DNA from: Strigamia acuminata
Lineage: Eukaryota; Arthropoda; Chilopoda; Geophilomorpha; Linotaeniidae
DNA: 64,000 nucleotides
Assembly (NCBI GenBank): GCA_949358305.1
Contig: OX442315.1
Span: 9,450,427 to 9,514,426 of the forward strand
Reading direction: 5' to 3'
This document shows positions 12,018-23,081 of this stretch, one piece after another. A program made the translations under genes and the position numbers. The notes under the pieces are model-generated. The model ran no database searches and was not told the origin of the DNA. It saw only the letters and a program-made list of their open reading frames with translations. Within the stretch, counting starts at the first letter, position 1. Every line of letters begins with the position of its first letter.

Positions 12018-13373
12018 ATGCCGTATCAGAAAGATCTCCAAGAACTGTGTTTAAGTAAGATCGTGACTGATTTCGACGCGATGCAAGCCCAATTAGCTGA
12101 ACGACCTTTTCCTCCCATCTTTATCCAGGCCATATATGACAGGTTGTGTCAACGTGGATACAAATATAAACTCGAAAGACGTTTGAAATCAAACATTTTC
12201 ATTCATTCCGGCACCACATCGTTGCGGAAATTTTACATGTTCGATTTACCCATGGATCGTTTGTTTGACAGAATTGGCCAATTGTGCAAAAACCTCATCG
12301 ACTTAGACTTGTCGACCACGTGTGCTCCTCCGCCTCGACTAATAATTAAACTGCTGTCCCATTTGCCGCAAATTCAACGCTTAAACTTAAATTGTACACC
12401 AAAATGCACGGACGAGGTCGCAGCTGAAATCGGTCGCAATTGTCGACAATTGACGCATCTCGATTTAAATGAGTGCGCAGAGATCACCGACGCTGGCCTC
12501 TTTTCTTTAGCCAATTGCACAAAACTGGAGTGTTTGTCTGTAGAAAGAACTAGTGTGACATGCGAAGGATGTTTCAACGTTTTAAACCGATTGCCCGTTT
12601 TAAAGGTATTTCACACCGACCACAACATGTTTGCCATGACGAAACGACAGTCACAAATCTCACAATCGATGCCGTTGCGCACTTATTCCATCGAACAAAT
12701 GAACCGTGTTCTGAATACTAGCCAAGACCTCACCTTTCTGAATACCTCTGAACACCTCACCTTTCTCTTCACCGTTTTCCCCAAATTGACCAGTTTAGGT
12801 GTTAGATGGGATACCGTAGTGGCACTTCACGCGTGCGAACCCCAAGTGCTGTGCATGGGGTTACAAAGATTGACTGTTCTGCATCTGTTGGATCTTCGAT
12901 TAGTCAGTCTTCGGCTAATTAGTCGCTTCTGCCCAAAGTTGGAGGAATTGACACTGATTGACTGTACGATTTTAGATGAAACCGATAATTTGCGACACTC
13001 TGCCGTTGTTCCGTTCACGAAGCTACGTCGCTTGGAAATCATTTCGATTTTGGTTAATATTGATTTACACGCGTTATTGTTTCAGTGTCCGAATGTGGAG
13101 GAAGTACGTATTTCTAGTTGTGTAACATTTAATGATGAATTGGTATCGCAGCTTGTTGAGTCGAATGCATTTCAAAATCTCAAGTTTTTGGAATTGAATG
13201 AGTGTGATTCGATTAATTTGAGTTCCATTTTTAAATTATTGAAAATGCGAAATCCGTTGAAGAAGTTGGCCCTGCAACTATGCAGAGATATTGATACGCC
13301 AGCTTATGATCAAATTAAAAGTTATGTTGAATGCCACAACTTGGATTTACAGGTTAGCCATCTCCCCGTGTGA
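12018..13373 (+). CDS. Leucine-rich-repeat protein with N-terminal BC-box-like motif
   Basis: This uninterrupted 451-codon gene encodes an F-box/LRR- or ZYG11-like protein. Residues from about 85 onward contain cysteine-containing leucine-rich repeats, best seen at LTHLDLNECAEITDAGLFSL, with further repeats LEELTLIDC and LKFLELNECDSINL. No clear F-box is seen. Instead the N-terminus (DLQELCLSKI) fits an Elongin-BC box pattern, L7-x3-C11-x3-I15, as in ZYG11/ZER1-type Cullin-2 receptors. A role as a ubiquitin-ligase substrate receptor is therefore plausible but inferred. It lacks introns and sits between two PITHD1 copies. The last codons follow a possible donor (TTACAG|GTTAGC), so an alternative C-terminus is possible. 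AATAAA at 13515-13520 may end the transcript. Confidence 0.8.
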   Translation: MPYQKDLQELCLSKIVTDFDAMQAQLAERPFPPIFIQAIYDRLCQRGYKYKLERRLKSNIFIHSGTTSLRKFYMFDLPMDRLFDRIGQLCKNLIDLDLSTTCAPPPRLIIKLLSHLPQIQRLNLNCTPKCTDEVAAEIGRNCRQLTHLDLNECAEITDAGLFSLANCTKLECLSVERTSVTCEGCFNVLNRLPVLKVFHTDHNMFAMTKRQSQISQSMPLRTYSIEQMNRVLNTSQDLTFLNTSEHLTFLFTVFPKLTSLGVRWDTVVALHACEPQVLCMGLQRLTVLHLLDLRLVSLRLISRFCPKLEELTLIDCTILDETDNLRHSAVVPFTKLRRLEIISILVNIDLHALLFQCPNVEEVRISSCVTFNDELVSQLVESNAFQNLKFLELNECDSINLSSIFKLLKMRNPLKKLALQLCRDIDTPAYDQIKSYVECHNLDLQVSHLPV

Positions 13374-13752
13374 TTGGATTGATAGTTTACACTTTACAGT
13401 ATTTTTAATTTTACGTCCCAACCATGTTTACTATATTTCAAATTCATCTGGAATGAATCCAGTCAAAAATGCTGTCAACCTTGAATGGTTGATCCCTCAA
13501 CTTCGCTGCAACACAATAAATGAAACATTATTCGTAATCATATTACAAGTTTCTATCAATCAAATGCAAAATCCATTTAAAGATGGCAAATCCAACCTTG
13601 CCAAAAATAAATGCAGCAAAGAAAAAGAATAATTTTAATGTGGTGTAAAAAATAAAATAAAATAGATGCTGTGTGACTGAAGACGTGTTTTTCTTGATAT
13701 TTTGAATTACATAATTTTCAAGTACTTTTGAAATACCGTATTTCTTTAAATT

Positions 13753-13822
13753 AAAGTCGCCCTCGATTAGAAGTCGTGGCAAAAAACTACGTTTGCAATT
13801 ACAAGCCGCGACTTTAATTCGT
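13753..13822. repeat. Short palindromic unit
   Basis: TTAAAGTCGCCCTCGATTAG is mirrored about 50 bases later by CAAGCCGCGACTTTAATTCG. The two ends form an inverted repeat around a short core, as in a very small MITE or a hairpin. Confidence 0.45.
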
Positions 13823-14689
13823 AGAAATATGGGATTTGCTGATTTAAAAAAAAGAAATGCTTTCTTACCTTGGAAGACTGCGATGGAAATCTTCTGTTTT
13901 GATAGACAAAAGATGTAAGGTGCGTTTCATCAGGGTCTGCTGGTGAATGAACAAGAAGACCAAACATTAGTGCATCAAAAACAACAACTACCAGAGCGAT
14001 TAAGAGCACCAAATTTTTTAAACACAGGAAACAAAAGCAAGACCTACTCACCTAAAATGTTCATCTTTTGTTATTGTAGATCATGCCAGTAGTATTACCA
14101 ACTATCTGGCTCGTCCAGTTAAACTTTTTTCCATCACAAAAAACTAGTCCTTCCTCAACTCCTTCCTCAACATTGTTTGTTGGGCTTATTTTAATCTTTT
14201 CTGTCTACAAGATTTTAGGTTACAGATGACATTTTGATCCTTAGAAAATTTTTTTTGTCCATATTTGATTGGTTTTTAATGGTTTTTAACAATTTTTTAA
14301 CAATTTTTTATTTTTGTATGCAGTATTTATTTATTTATTTGTATGATTTATATGATTATACGAACAGAATTTCTCCAATGCCATTAGTAAAGAGGCAACC
14401 CCACATTATTTTCTCAAAAGCAAATTAACTGATTTCTTCACACAATCTGGAGGAAGTTCTTCTGACTTTTTTCTTTTGTACTTCTATCACAAAATCCAAT
14501 AAAAAATTGACATTTGTCGCACCAAATAACATTTTTCCATTGGTTTAAAGACCATTTTTCATGAATTTTGCATCGTTCAAGTCTTTGCTTCCTCATTCTA
14601 GTTCTGAGGTAATTAGGAATTACTTTTGGTTTACATGGTTTATTTTTGTCCAGTGATGTTTTTTTGAACTTTGATTTCTTCACCCTGCA

Positions 14690-14781
14690 ATAATGCAAGA
14701 TCCGTTTAAGGATAAGAAAACCGCCAAACTTGCCAAAGAAAAAGAGATAGAAAAAGAAAAGAAAGAGAAAAAGAAAAACAG
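14690..14781 (+). repeat. Third copy of DPFKDK-coding repeat
   Basis: ATGCAAGATCCGTTTAAGGA followed by GATAAGAAAACCGCCAAACT matches 11646-11690 and, more weakly, 13561-13605. It abuts the left edge of the PITHD1 duplication block. Confidence 0.6.
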
Positions 14782-14782
14782 A

Positions 14783-15766
14783 ACGTCTGACGAACCGCGC
14801 CGCTTGGGAACTGTGTTGCCCGTGAATAAAACCCGATCAGAAAAATTTGAAAATAAATACCTAAATTGTAGACGTGTTTAAACAGAATTAAATTGTGATA
14901 ATAATAGATTCTCGGCGAGTTTATGTGACTTTCATTCAATATTTACCTTCAATGTCTTGATTTTTCTGTGGGAAGAAGATACGGAGTCAGACGAAATCTA
15001 GATGCCCTTGAACTGTGTGATCGATAAACAAACATGGCAGGTCGCGGCGGGCATGGACATGGACACAGTTGTGTTGGGGATTGTGACCATGACGATACCC
15101 CTGAATTAGGAATACACTATTCTCTATACACAAAAATTGATCTAGATCATGTTGTTTGCCTAAACGAAACCGAAGAAGGAAGTGGGAAATTTGTATTCAA
15201 ACCGTGGGAGGACAGACTCAATTTTGAAAAGGTAAAAGAAAGAAAAAATAAAAATTAAAAAAAAAATCGACTTTTCTTTTCACTGAAAAATCGAAGAAAA
15301 ATAAGTGAATTTAATTCTTTATTCCCACAGTTTGTCGAAAGCGACGTAGACGAAGAACTGCTAATTAACATCCCGTATGTTGATGCACTTTAGCGACTCC
15401 ATTTTGCACAAAAATGACAAAATTTGAGTTTTTCTTTGCTTAGATTCACTGGAAATGTGAAGTTGAAAGGAATTATAATCATTGGAGGAGAAGACGAATC
15501 ACACCCGAATAAAATGAGATTGTAATTTGAATTCTAAACAATTTAAAACACGAAAAAAAACGAATTTTCTGCCGATTTTTCAATTAGATTTAAAAACCGA
15601 ACTGGAATGAGTTTCGATGACGCTAGAGGGCCGGCGGATCAAGAATTCGATCTACAGCCTGACCAAACTGGCACACTGGAATATGCGACAAAGTTTGTAG
15701 AAAAAAACAAAAATATTTTTGATAAAAATTAATAAAATTGATATTTTCTAGGGTTGTGACATTTCC
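14783..15766 (+). repeat. Duplicated segment, copy 2 (intact PITHD1 side)
   Basis: Partner of 10517-11494. It starts ACGTCTGACG and stays near-identical through exon 4, intron 4 and the first bases of exon 5. Confidence 0.9.
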
Positions 15767-16039
15767 GAATATCTCGCACTTATCCATTCATTTTCCATCC
15801 AACTTCGGTGCGGAATTAACCAAGCTTTATTACATCGGATTGAGAGGCGAATTTCAAGAAGTAAAAATAAAAAATAAGATAAAATTAGGTTAAATTATTA
15901 AAAAAAATATAATTTTTATATGTTTTTTTTTTTTTAGGCACGAAGACAGCAGGTTACAATAGCGATGTATGAAGCGAGGCCCAATCCCGCCGATCATAAA
16001 ATCGAATCTATTATTCCCATGTCTCGCCAAGTGCAGTAA
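15034..16039 (+). CDS. PITHD1: PITH domain-containing protein 1
   Basis: This is a complete six-exon gene: 15034-15231, 15331-15374, 15444-15521, 15588-15692, 15752-15860 and 15938-16039. It totals 636 nt, giving 211 residues, equal to human PITHD1. The PITH domain fills most of the protein and resembles the proteasome-interacting domain of thioredoxin-like proteins; PITHD1 has been linked to proteasome association and cell differentiation. Landmarks are the His/Gly-rich N-terminus, [30 protein letters not shown], the HPNKMRLFKN stretch, [36 protein letters not shown] and ANPADH-like PNPADH near the end. The start Met opens the family-typical N-terminus. AATAAA is at 16139-16144. It lies tail to tail with MRPL15, and its 5' two thirds are duplicated 4.3 kb upstream. 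Confidence 0.95.
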
Positions 16040-16138
16040 TTCAAACAAATCCGACATTTCAGCCTTAAATTATCGACAACGATGAGTTGTATTGCTGTTT
16101 GTGATCGAGAAATGACGTTATTTTGTTACTATATAAGA

Positions 16139-16144
16139 AATAAA
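16139..16144 (+). terminator. Poly(A) signal of PITHD1
   Basis: AATAAA lies 100 bases after the PITHD1 stop, just before a T-rich stretch. Confidence 0.7.
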
Positions 16145-16290
16145 TGTTGAAATTGTTGTTTTACAACTATTTATTTGTTCGTGTGAATATTTTCAATACT
16201 AAAATCATCCAAAAATAGTTCCCGCTGGATGAAAAAACACTTTCCACATCTTTTTCCACTTTCAACGGCCAATATAAAGCGGTTTAAAAC

Positions 16291-16296
16291 TTTATT
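16291..16296 (-). terminator. Likely poly(A) signal of MRPL15
   Basis: TTTATT on the plus strand (AATAAA on the minus) lies about 200 bases past the MRPL15 stop. The two convergent transcripts then end without overlapping signals. Confidence 0.5.
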
Positions 16297-16494
16297 CGAG
16301 TTTTAAAAAGTGAAATTCATTATTCTAAATACTTAAAACGTGATTTTTCGTATCGAAATAGTCGAATTTGTGTGACCGGTTACGGGCGCCATCTTGGAAT
16401 TCGTGTAACGTACGAAAATCGCCAAAAATGATAAATAAAAGACGTAAAACCAACGACTAAACTTTAATAATCATATTTCTACAATAAATATCTT

Positions 16495-18632
16495 TTAAGA
16501 TCGGTAAAATTCTTTCAATTCGTCATCTTTGGGCTTGAAGATGACTTTGTCCCGCAACGAGACGATCCATCCGGGTTCCAGGCCGAAAAACACTTGACGA
16601 GCATCTTTGCGTATGTCGAGCAATTCTTTCTACAAATGATTGAAAAGGAAATGAATTTATTCGAGTTGAATTAAACTCCGTTCGGCCAAAAATTGGATGA
16701 AAATCCTCACGTCGGGATCGGCGTTTAAATCTGGTAAAACGTATCCGAATTTCTGCGCGAGTTTGAACCGTTCTTCGGCGACTAGATCGGGGTCGGCAAG
16801 GTAACCGCGGTTTTTCGGGTCTGTGTAGTAGTCCACTAATTCTTGAGGTGGTAATTCGCGTCTGGGAATCGGGAAACCTGAAATAAATAACGAAAATTGA
16901 CGAAAAAATTATGGAAAGTAGGAAAAATTACATAAAATCGGGTGAAAACTGCTGTAAAAGTAAAAATTATGAGGAATTTCAGTTGTTTTCATTAATTTTC
17001 GTCATATTTTACATAGAAAACGGAAATTGAGAAAAGATTTAAGTCCAGGTTGAAAAGGAGTGTGCAAAAAATACACTTTTTACTGCGAAAAATGCACTTT
17101 AGAATGAAATTCATTCGAAAAATGCACTTTTAGAATGAAATTAACTCGAAAAATGCACTTTTAGAATGAAATTCACTCGAAAAATGCACTTTTAAAATAA
17201 AATTCACTCGAAAAATGAATTTTTAGAATGAAATTCACTCGAAAAATGCACTTTTAGAATGAAATTCACTCGAAAAATGCACTTTCAGAATGACATTTAC
17301 TCGAAAAATGCACTATTAGAATGAAATTCACTCGAAAAATGCACTTTTAGAATGAAATTCACTCGAAAAATACACTTTTAGAATGAAATTCATTCGAAAA
17401 ATCCATTTTTTTAATAGAAAAGTGTAATTATTACTTCAAAAATGCAGTTTTTCATTAAAAAATTAACACTGTAGTTGCAAAACAAGATCTTAAAGTACAA
17501 AGCTGATTTACTTCACGTGTAAAACAAGTGAATTTACACTCCTAATTGCAAAAATTCACTTTTGAACATTAAAAACAGACATTTTACCGCAAAAAATCCA
17601 CTTTTTGAATAGAAAACTGAAATCATAACTCCATAAATACACAGCTTTCATTAAAAAATCGAATGCATTAGTCGCAAAACAGCATTTTAAACACCAAACT
17701 GTATTATTTAAATAAAAGAATTGCATATGTCAGTTCAAAATTGTATTTTTGTTACATTTCAAGATTTAAAAAATGCAAATTTCAAAAAAAAAAATAAAAA
17801 ATGCCGATCAAAATGCAAAAATGAATATTTCAGATGCAAAAAACACCTCAATTTACCCCTTCTAAAGAAATTCAACGGGTCACACAGCGCTAAGAGTGAC
17901 TCAACGTCGAAATAAGCCGTCGTAATCACTCCTCCATTCCGCTCAATCGCCGCGATCACAGCTTCATTTGCCCGTTGAACCTCGACATTAACCTTCGCCT
18001 CGAAACCATCGACACCCTGCAAAATAAACAAAACTAAATAAAACTAAACATCAACAAAAATCAAGAATTCACATCGTGTGTCAAATGGAGCCCAAACTGA
18101 CGACTCCTCGGTAAAATCTGATACAATTTCGTATTGCAAACACTCGCTAAATCAATCGGTTCTCTCGCATCGATTCTCTCCGTGTCAATCATCAATTGAA
18201 GCGATTTCAGCGAAACCGGCGGATATTCGCGTTTCAAACTGCAAAAAAAAAAGAAAAAAAAACACGAAAATCAACAAAATAGTCAACGAAAAATTAATTG
18301 AGAAATTCACTGATGTTTTTCGTAGTACGGCTCGGCCGGCATTCGTAAATAAAATGGATTATTGCCGGTTTCGTAGCCGACTCTCATGTAATTTTGTCTC
18401 GCTTTTGATCCTTTGCTGCCGCAACCGTGAGTTTTAGACCCACGTTGGGTCGATCGTTTTGTCTAAAAAAAAATATAAATTTTCGTCAAATACAGTAAAT
18501 AAGTACGTTAAAATAAGAATAACAACGCACGGGTTTGTTTTTACAGCCTCCTTTTAAGTTCGCGAGCGTCACACGAGGTAAAACTCGGAGTAAATCCAAT
18601 GCGCGCTGGATTGTGCTTCCACTCGACGCCAT
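16495..18632 (-). CDS. MRPL15: Mitochondrial ribosomal protein L15 (uL15m)
   Basis: This is a complete six-exon gene on the minus strand: 18632-18531, 18462-18311, 18238-18073, 18016-17857, 16877-16711 and 16629-16495. It totals 882 nt, giving 293 residues, close to the human 296. It is a structural protein of the mitochondrial large ribosomal subunit. The N-terminus [17 protein letters not shown] is the family signature preceding the rRNA-binding Gly/Lys loop, here [18 protein letters not shown], the [20 protein letters not shown] core, [10 protein letters not shown], then [15 protein letters not shown] and [11 protein letters not shown] follow. All introns are GT-AG. The fourth intron carries a 31-bp minisatellite. 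The Met at 18632 starts the conserved N-terminus directly. Confidence 0.96.
17090..17405. repeat. Minisatellite, 31-bp unit, in MRPL15 intron
   Basis: About ten units of AATGCACTTTTAGAATGAAA with TTCACTCGAAA repeat at 31 bp (for example 17121 and 17152). Each unit carries AAAAA, TTTT and AAATT tracts roughly 10 bp apart. Confidence 0.9.
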
Positions 18633-20200
18633 TTTTGGGTTCCAAAGCATGGAAGAGTCGGTCGCCCGATAAACGGTCTACGTCCTATCCGACTCCCACA
18701 CGATAATGTTTTATCGTATAAAAATTATTTCTCTAAAATAAAAATATTTCTAACGGTTTTTATACGACTTTAAAAGCATTTTGTACGGTTTTCGTGTTGT
18801 TTTATTAAACATCTGACATCTAACGGCGATTTAATAAATCATAATTAAATAAATAGGTTTCGGTTTAGCGTCCTATTCGAAACTCGGTGAAAATCGATTA
18901 AAACTAGTGAATAATTTGTTTCTAATTAATTTGTATAAATTTTTATGATGTTGCAGACTTAGAATGACTTGTAAGACGAAATAAAAAAAGAAAAAAGAAA
19001 AGAAAAAAAAATCATAAGGGAGAAAGCAATTTTGATTAAATATTTTGAAAGACGCAACAAAGGAATCTTAATTGAAATTCTTTGAGCAAAATTCCCATCT
19101 CGACATCAGTGACCATAATCCAACGCAACTGCTATTGGAGGAACTCGACGGATGACATAAACCAATAGCCTCGGGCCAAACCGATATTCCTGCGCATGCG
19201 TCTTTTTAATTTCCAACAAATCAAAACCCCCCTTGTCACAAAATTAGCAAAACACGAGAGAAATTTCACGTTTCCACTTCCCATTCTCATTCTCACACAA
19301 ATAAAGTGCAGAAATTCGAGAAAATTGTGATTTGCAAGTGAATTGTTGCCAATTACTGACACTAGAGGTTTTTCTAGGTGGTAATGGATGGTAGTTTGGT
19401 CGTTTCGTGTCACAATTACAGGGATTTAGCTGCAAGTGGATGATTAGAGGAGAAAAGAAGTAATGACAGGCTTCAATTCAAACGTGGCACGGATATAGAA
19501 ATAGAAATTAGCGAGAGGAAGAGAGAAATTACGTTTAAATGATGCGAGCAAAACAGACACAGTCGACCGAAATACAAAACAAAAGCACAGTGCTGCTCCT
19601 ATCGACTGTGGCGATTGTTGGAACTATTCGCAGTGTCCTATGGTGGCAAAAATTAAAAATTAAAACATTTTAGTCGATTTTATTTCAGTTATTATTTTTT
19701 AATTTGGGAATTGGAGGGGAAAAGAATGAGGTCCGGCCACGGGCCGTGTCCAATCGTGACGCAGCACCACCTCGCCATCGCCATCTGGCGGCGACTTTTC
19801 ATCTCATTCACAAAGTCGTTTTGCTTATGTCAGCAGGTGGCAAGTTGCACACAAAAGAAAGTTCACTGCATCGCACGCGTCTGTCTCCACACTACCCAAC
19901 CCATTCTTCCAATCTGATGATGAAAAGATATTCAAAATAAAAAAAAAAATAAAATATAAAAATTGCTCTGGCGCCATCTTGGATTGAAATCAAAACTTTT
20001 TAATACAATTTCTCTTCTTCTTTACATTTAATACGAAGGGAGAAAAAAAAAAGATGTTTCAGATGTTATTCGACGATAAGTAAAGTTTCCATCTCGTAAC
20101 CGAATCCAAAAAAGCGGAGAAATGAAATGTACTTTGGTATTAAAAAGCGCGATTTTAATCTTTCGTTCGAGCGGCGCGTAGTGGCAAGAAATGGAGTTTC
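18633..20200. other. MRPL15 upstream region, no gene seen
   Basis: The first 150 bases after 18632 are probably the MRPL15 promoter and 5'UTR. No TATA box or paired divergent start was recognised. Small frames at 19132-19435 and 19704-19940 have no recognisable content. Confidence 0.45.
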
Positions 20201-20214
20201 GTCGAAATGATCGC

Positions 20215-20680
20215 CCGCAGTCAACCGTCAACTGCGGAGACACAAGTTTATAATAATAAAAAAAAAAATACATATATTTAAAAAAAAAAAAGAATTAAAA
20301 GAAATCGTATATACATAAGACGGTAAACTGGGGTTTTGGGATTGCATAAAACTTCGTCGTAAAATAATCATTGACGGCGACGGAAGCGCCGTTAACGGCA
20401 GCTGAAGGAAGTAAAAAGTCGTCATCATCACTCATATCGATAAATGGTCGTTTGGAAATGGATCAGTGCTTTTAATCTGAGACTGCGCCGTCTCCCCGTC
20501 GCCCGTGCGCCGCTATCTCATCCCCCATATTCCCCGTGATTCCACGCTCGGGTTGAAGGGGTTTAAGTACCGCTCTCCACGGAGCAGAGCGGAGATCGTA
20601 ACCGGTTGTGAATATGGGGACGGGCGTGCGTGCAGACTGCACACTAATGCGCCGATATCTCTCTTCAACGAGATACGGCG
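20215..20680. other. GC-rich, hairpin-dense region; possible structured RNA
   Basis: In AT-rich surroundings this stretch is unusually GC/CpG-rich and full of perfect short stems. CCGCAGT (20215-20221) pairs with ACTGCGG (20231-20237). ACGGCG (20374-20379) pairs with CGCCGT (20387-20392). GAGAC (20479-20483) pairs with GTCTC (20490-20494). CGCCCGT (20500-20506) and CCCCATATTC (20523-20532) pair with GAATATGGGG (20610-20619) and ACGGGCG (20620-20626). CGCTCT (20571-20576) pairs with AGAGCG (20586-20591). CGCCG plus TATCTC (20650-20661) pairs with GAGATA plus CGGCG (20670-20680). I do not recognise a known ncRNA family. It could also be a structured UTR of an unseen gene. Confidence 0.35.
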
Positions 20681-20699
20681 GGCAAACTCTGATTAATAT

Positions 20700-22140
20700 A
20701 GATTAAAGAGGTTCAAATATTGCTTTGAGCATTCTATTTTTTTTTACACGTTAGGCTTAACTTTTGGGCCTTTTAGCTCGTGCTAGCATGTTTATTGTCG
20801 AGTTTGGGGCTTTTGTTGGCGAGTTTTCTTGCTTTCGTGCACTTTCTATTGTTTTTTTACTCACGATTTGGATTTTGGAGAGGAAGGATGTTTGTTTCTC
20901 TCACTGCCAGAAGCTTCTAACCTTCTTTTCTTGTCTTTTTGCTTCTAGGGCCTTAGACGTAGTGTCGCTGTCCGGTATTACCTTCAGTTGTGGTGAAATT
21001 TTGATGGATTAGGTAAGATTTATTTAAAACAAACCCAATTTTCAGATTGGACGAGATTAAATGTGGCTTTTTTCAAGTTAATAATTAATCAATTATGCAT
21101 CCGAGTTGTTTTTGCGGCTTTTAGAAGTACTGGTTTACTCCATCTTGGGTTTCGGTAACTTATTAGACTGCACTTTAATCGGATTTCAACATTTTATTCC
21201 AATTCTCTAGGCGTATTAATAATGGAACCGGTATTTGACCACGTGCAAAATTGATGGGTAAAATCGCACACTTTTCGCACTTGTTCGAAAGACGGAGATT
21301 AAATTTCAATCGAGTTGGGCATCGTCTTTGAAACTTTTGCAGGCTTCCAAATTGAATTAATGCGCTTGCTAACATCCCAAACTTGCATGCCATCAATAAA
21401 TCACAATGCGGTGGAAGTCAAAAAGCCGACCTTTTTAAGTTTTGATTCCAATAAATTCTTCATCTCGCTGTCGTGTGATGGATGGATCGTACATATATTT
21501 TTACCACTTGCTTATAATAAAGTTTTAAGCTAGCATGTACATTAGCGAATGGCGATACTGCACCAACGGTAGTTATCTGAAAGGAAAATGCCAGGCAATA
21601 GCTAGGAGCGAACACTATTCAAATTATTGATAAGTTTGGCTCAAGCAGACGAAGAGACACCGTTAAAAATGAATTACTTCAAAGGATCTCTTCCTATCGA
21701 AGGAAAAAATCTTGTAATACCAGTAATGTACATTTTCACCTTTGACCTGGCCAGCAAAACTTGCTTCGAGGTACGATACTCCTAATTAATTTATAGATAT
21801 TTAAGTCTTTCAGTCCACTTTTCCCAAGAAAACTATTCAAGATTTGTGTGTTCGGCCATCTGCAATCAATAGCAATTGAGGAAATTATACAGACGTTCAC
21901 CAGGATATGCTTCCAAAAAGTTAAATTAAATTAGCAACGAGGATTATATTGGTTCCCACACACTAAGCCGGTATGTGTATGTACTAATTCTAATTTTTGT
22001 TTGTGGCATAAAAGATTTGCCCATTTCCATTACCACGGACTTCGTTTAATGGAATTGTTTTTGAACAATAAAAGGATTTCACGTCTGTTGTGAAGTGAAC
22101 AGGAGCAGAGGTTTGGTTTAGGCACAAATGAATTCTTCCT
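20700..22140. other. No confident gene
   Basis: A possible small exon pair is read on the plus strand. It starts with ATG near 21669 (MNYFKGSLPIEGKN...), has a donor at GAG|GTACGA near 21770 and an acceptor TCTTTCAG near 21814, then a stop. The family is unknown and the intron would be only about 45 nt. I do not call it a gene. Confidence 0.3.
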
Positions 22141-22144
22141 GTGT

Positions 22145-22348
22145 TTATTTTCCCATTTGAACCCAAAGATGGAAAAGATCCGGAACCAAAGAATCTTTGC
22201 GACGCATGCCGGCAATGTTGTAACATCGAGAAAGCAGCCCAGCAAGTCGAGAAGGGTCTTGGTGAGTCTCGATGTAGTCCTGTACTGGGTCCATCACAAT
22301 AGAACTTTTGTAGTGTTTGTGTAGGTCAAGTTTATTTTGTGTAGACAT
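22145..22348 (-). CDS. Small ORF of unknown function
   Basis: A 67-residue frame starts with ATG at 22348. It is clearly GC-richer than its flanks and has a protein-like helical composition (LHKHYKSSIVMDPVQDYIET, then DPSRLAGLLSRCYNIAGM). No domain is recognised. It lies downstream of the TFAP2 stop on the same strand, so it could be a separate gene, an unrelated exon or a pseudogene inside a long 3'UTR. Confidence 0.3.
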   Translation of the reverse strand: MSTQNKLDLHKHYKSSIVMDPVQDYIETHQDPSRLAGLLSRCYNIAGMRRKDSLVPDLFHLWVQMGK

Positions 22349-23050
22349 GTCGAATGAAACAAATCTGCCGGCTTTGTGTAAGAAACGGTAAATGTGTAAA
22401 AAAAAATGTGTATAAAATTATTTAATGAAAATGAGATCAGATTAAAGTTTGTTAACAATTGTATTTCATGTCTTGAACAAACTTTTTTTTCTTTATTCAT
22501 TTCAAGACACCACAAGAAGGAAAAAGAAAAGAAAAAGAACTGGAAAAATTGTACAGTCAAAAAACGTTTTTTTTTTTTTCAGTTTGAAAAATTTACTTTT
22601 GTTTACATTCAGATCTATATCAATAACTGCCCCCAAAAATTAAAAATTAAATGTTCTAATTTTGTTAAAAAAAATTTTTTCTCACACTGAAAAATTAAAT
22701 TAAAAAAGAAACAAACAAAAAACAATATGGAGCAAACGATAACAACAAAAAAAAAAAATAATTACCCGAAATTTTAAAATTTATTAGCACATGAGGAAGA
22801 TTTTTTAGAAAAACTTTTTTAAAAAAAAATTTCTATTTTTCATCTTTTCATTTCGAAATTAAAAATAAAAAAGAAAATAAAAATTAAAATTAAATTTTTC
22901 TATGTCAAATTGAAGAGCTATAAAAAGGAAGGGAGCATTATTACATTTATATGAAAACACTCAAAATATAAACGAGATGAATATTTACAGTGTTGCAGAG
23001 CGCATGCGCACCTCATTGATCCCCTTTGATTATACAATTTTGTATTATTT

Positions 23051-23081
<31 letters not shown>

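Larger units (their letters stand above)
13374..14782. other. Intergenic between LRR gene and PITHD1
   Basis: This holds two copies of the DPFKDK-coding repeat (13555-13628 and 14690-14781), a short palindromic unit (13753-13822) and otherwise AT-rich sequence. A hydrophobic minus-strand frame near 13860-14050 has no ATG and is not supported. Confidence 0.5.

Noticed and set aside
13767-14051. Membrane-segment-like ORF on the minus strand
   Set aside because: It lacks an ATG (it would begin with GTG at a perfect splice donor) and ends in a palindromic repeat. A two-exon model from ATGAACATTTTAG|GTGAGT is possible but unsupported.
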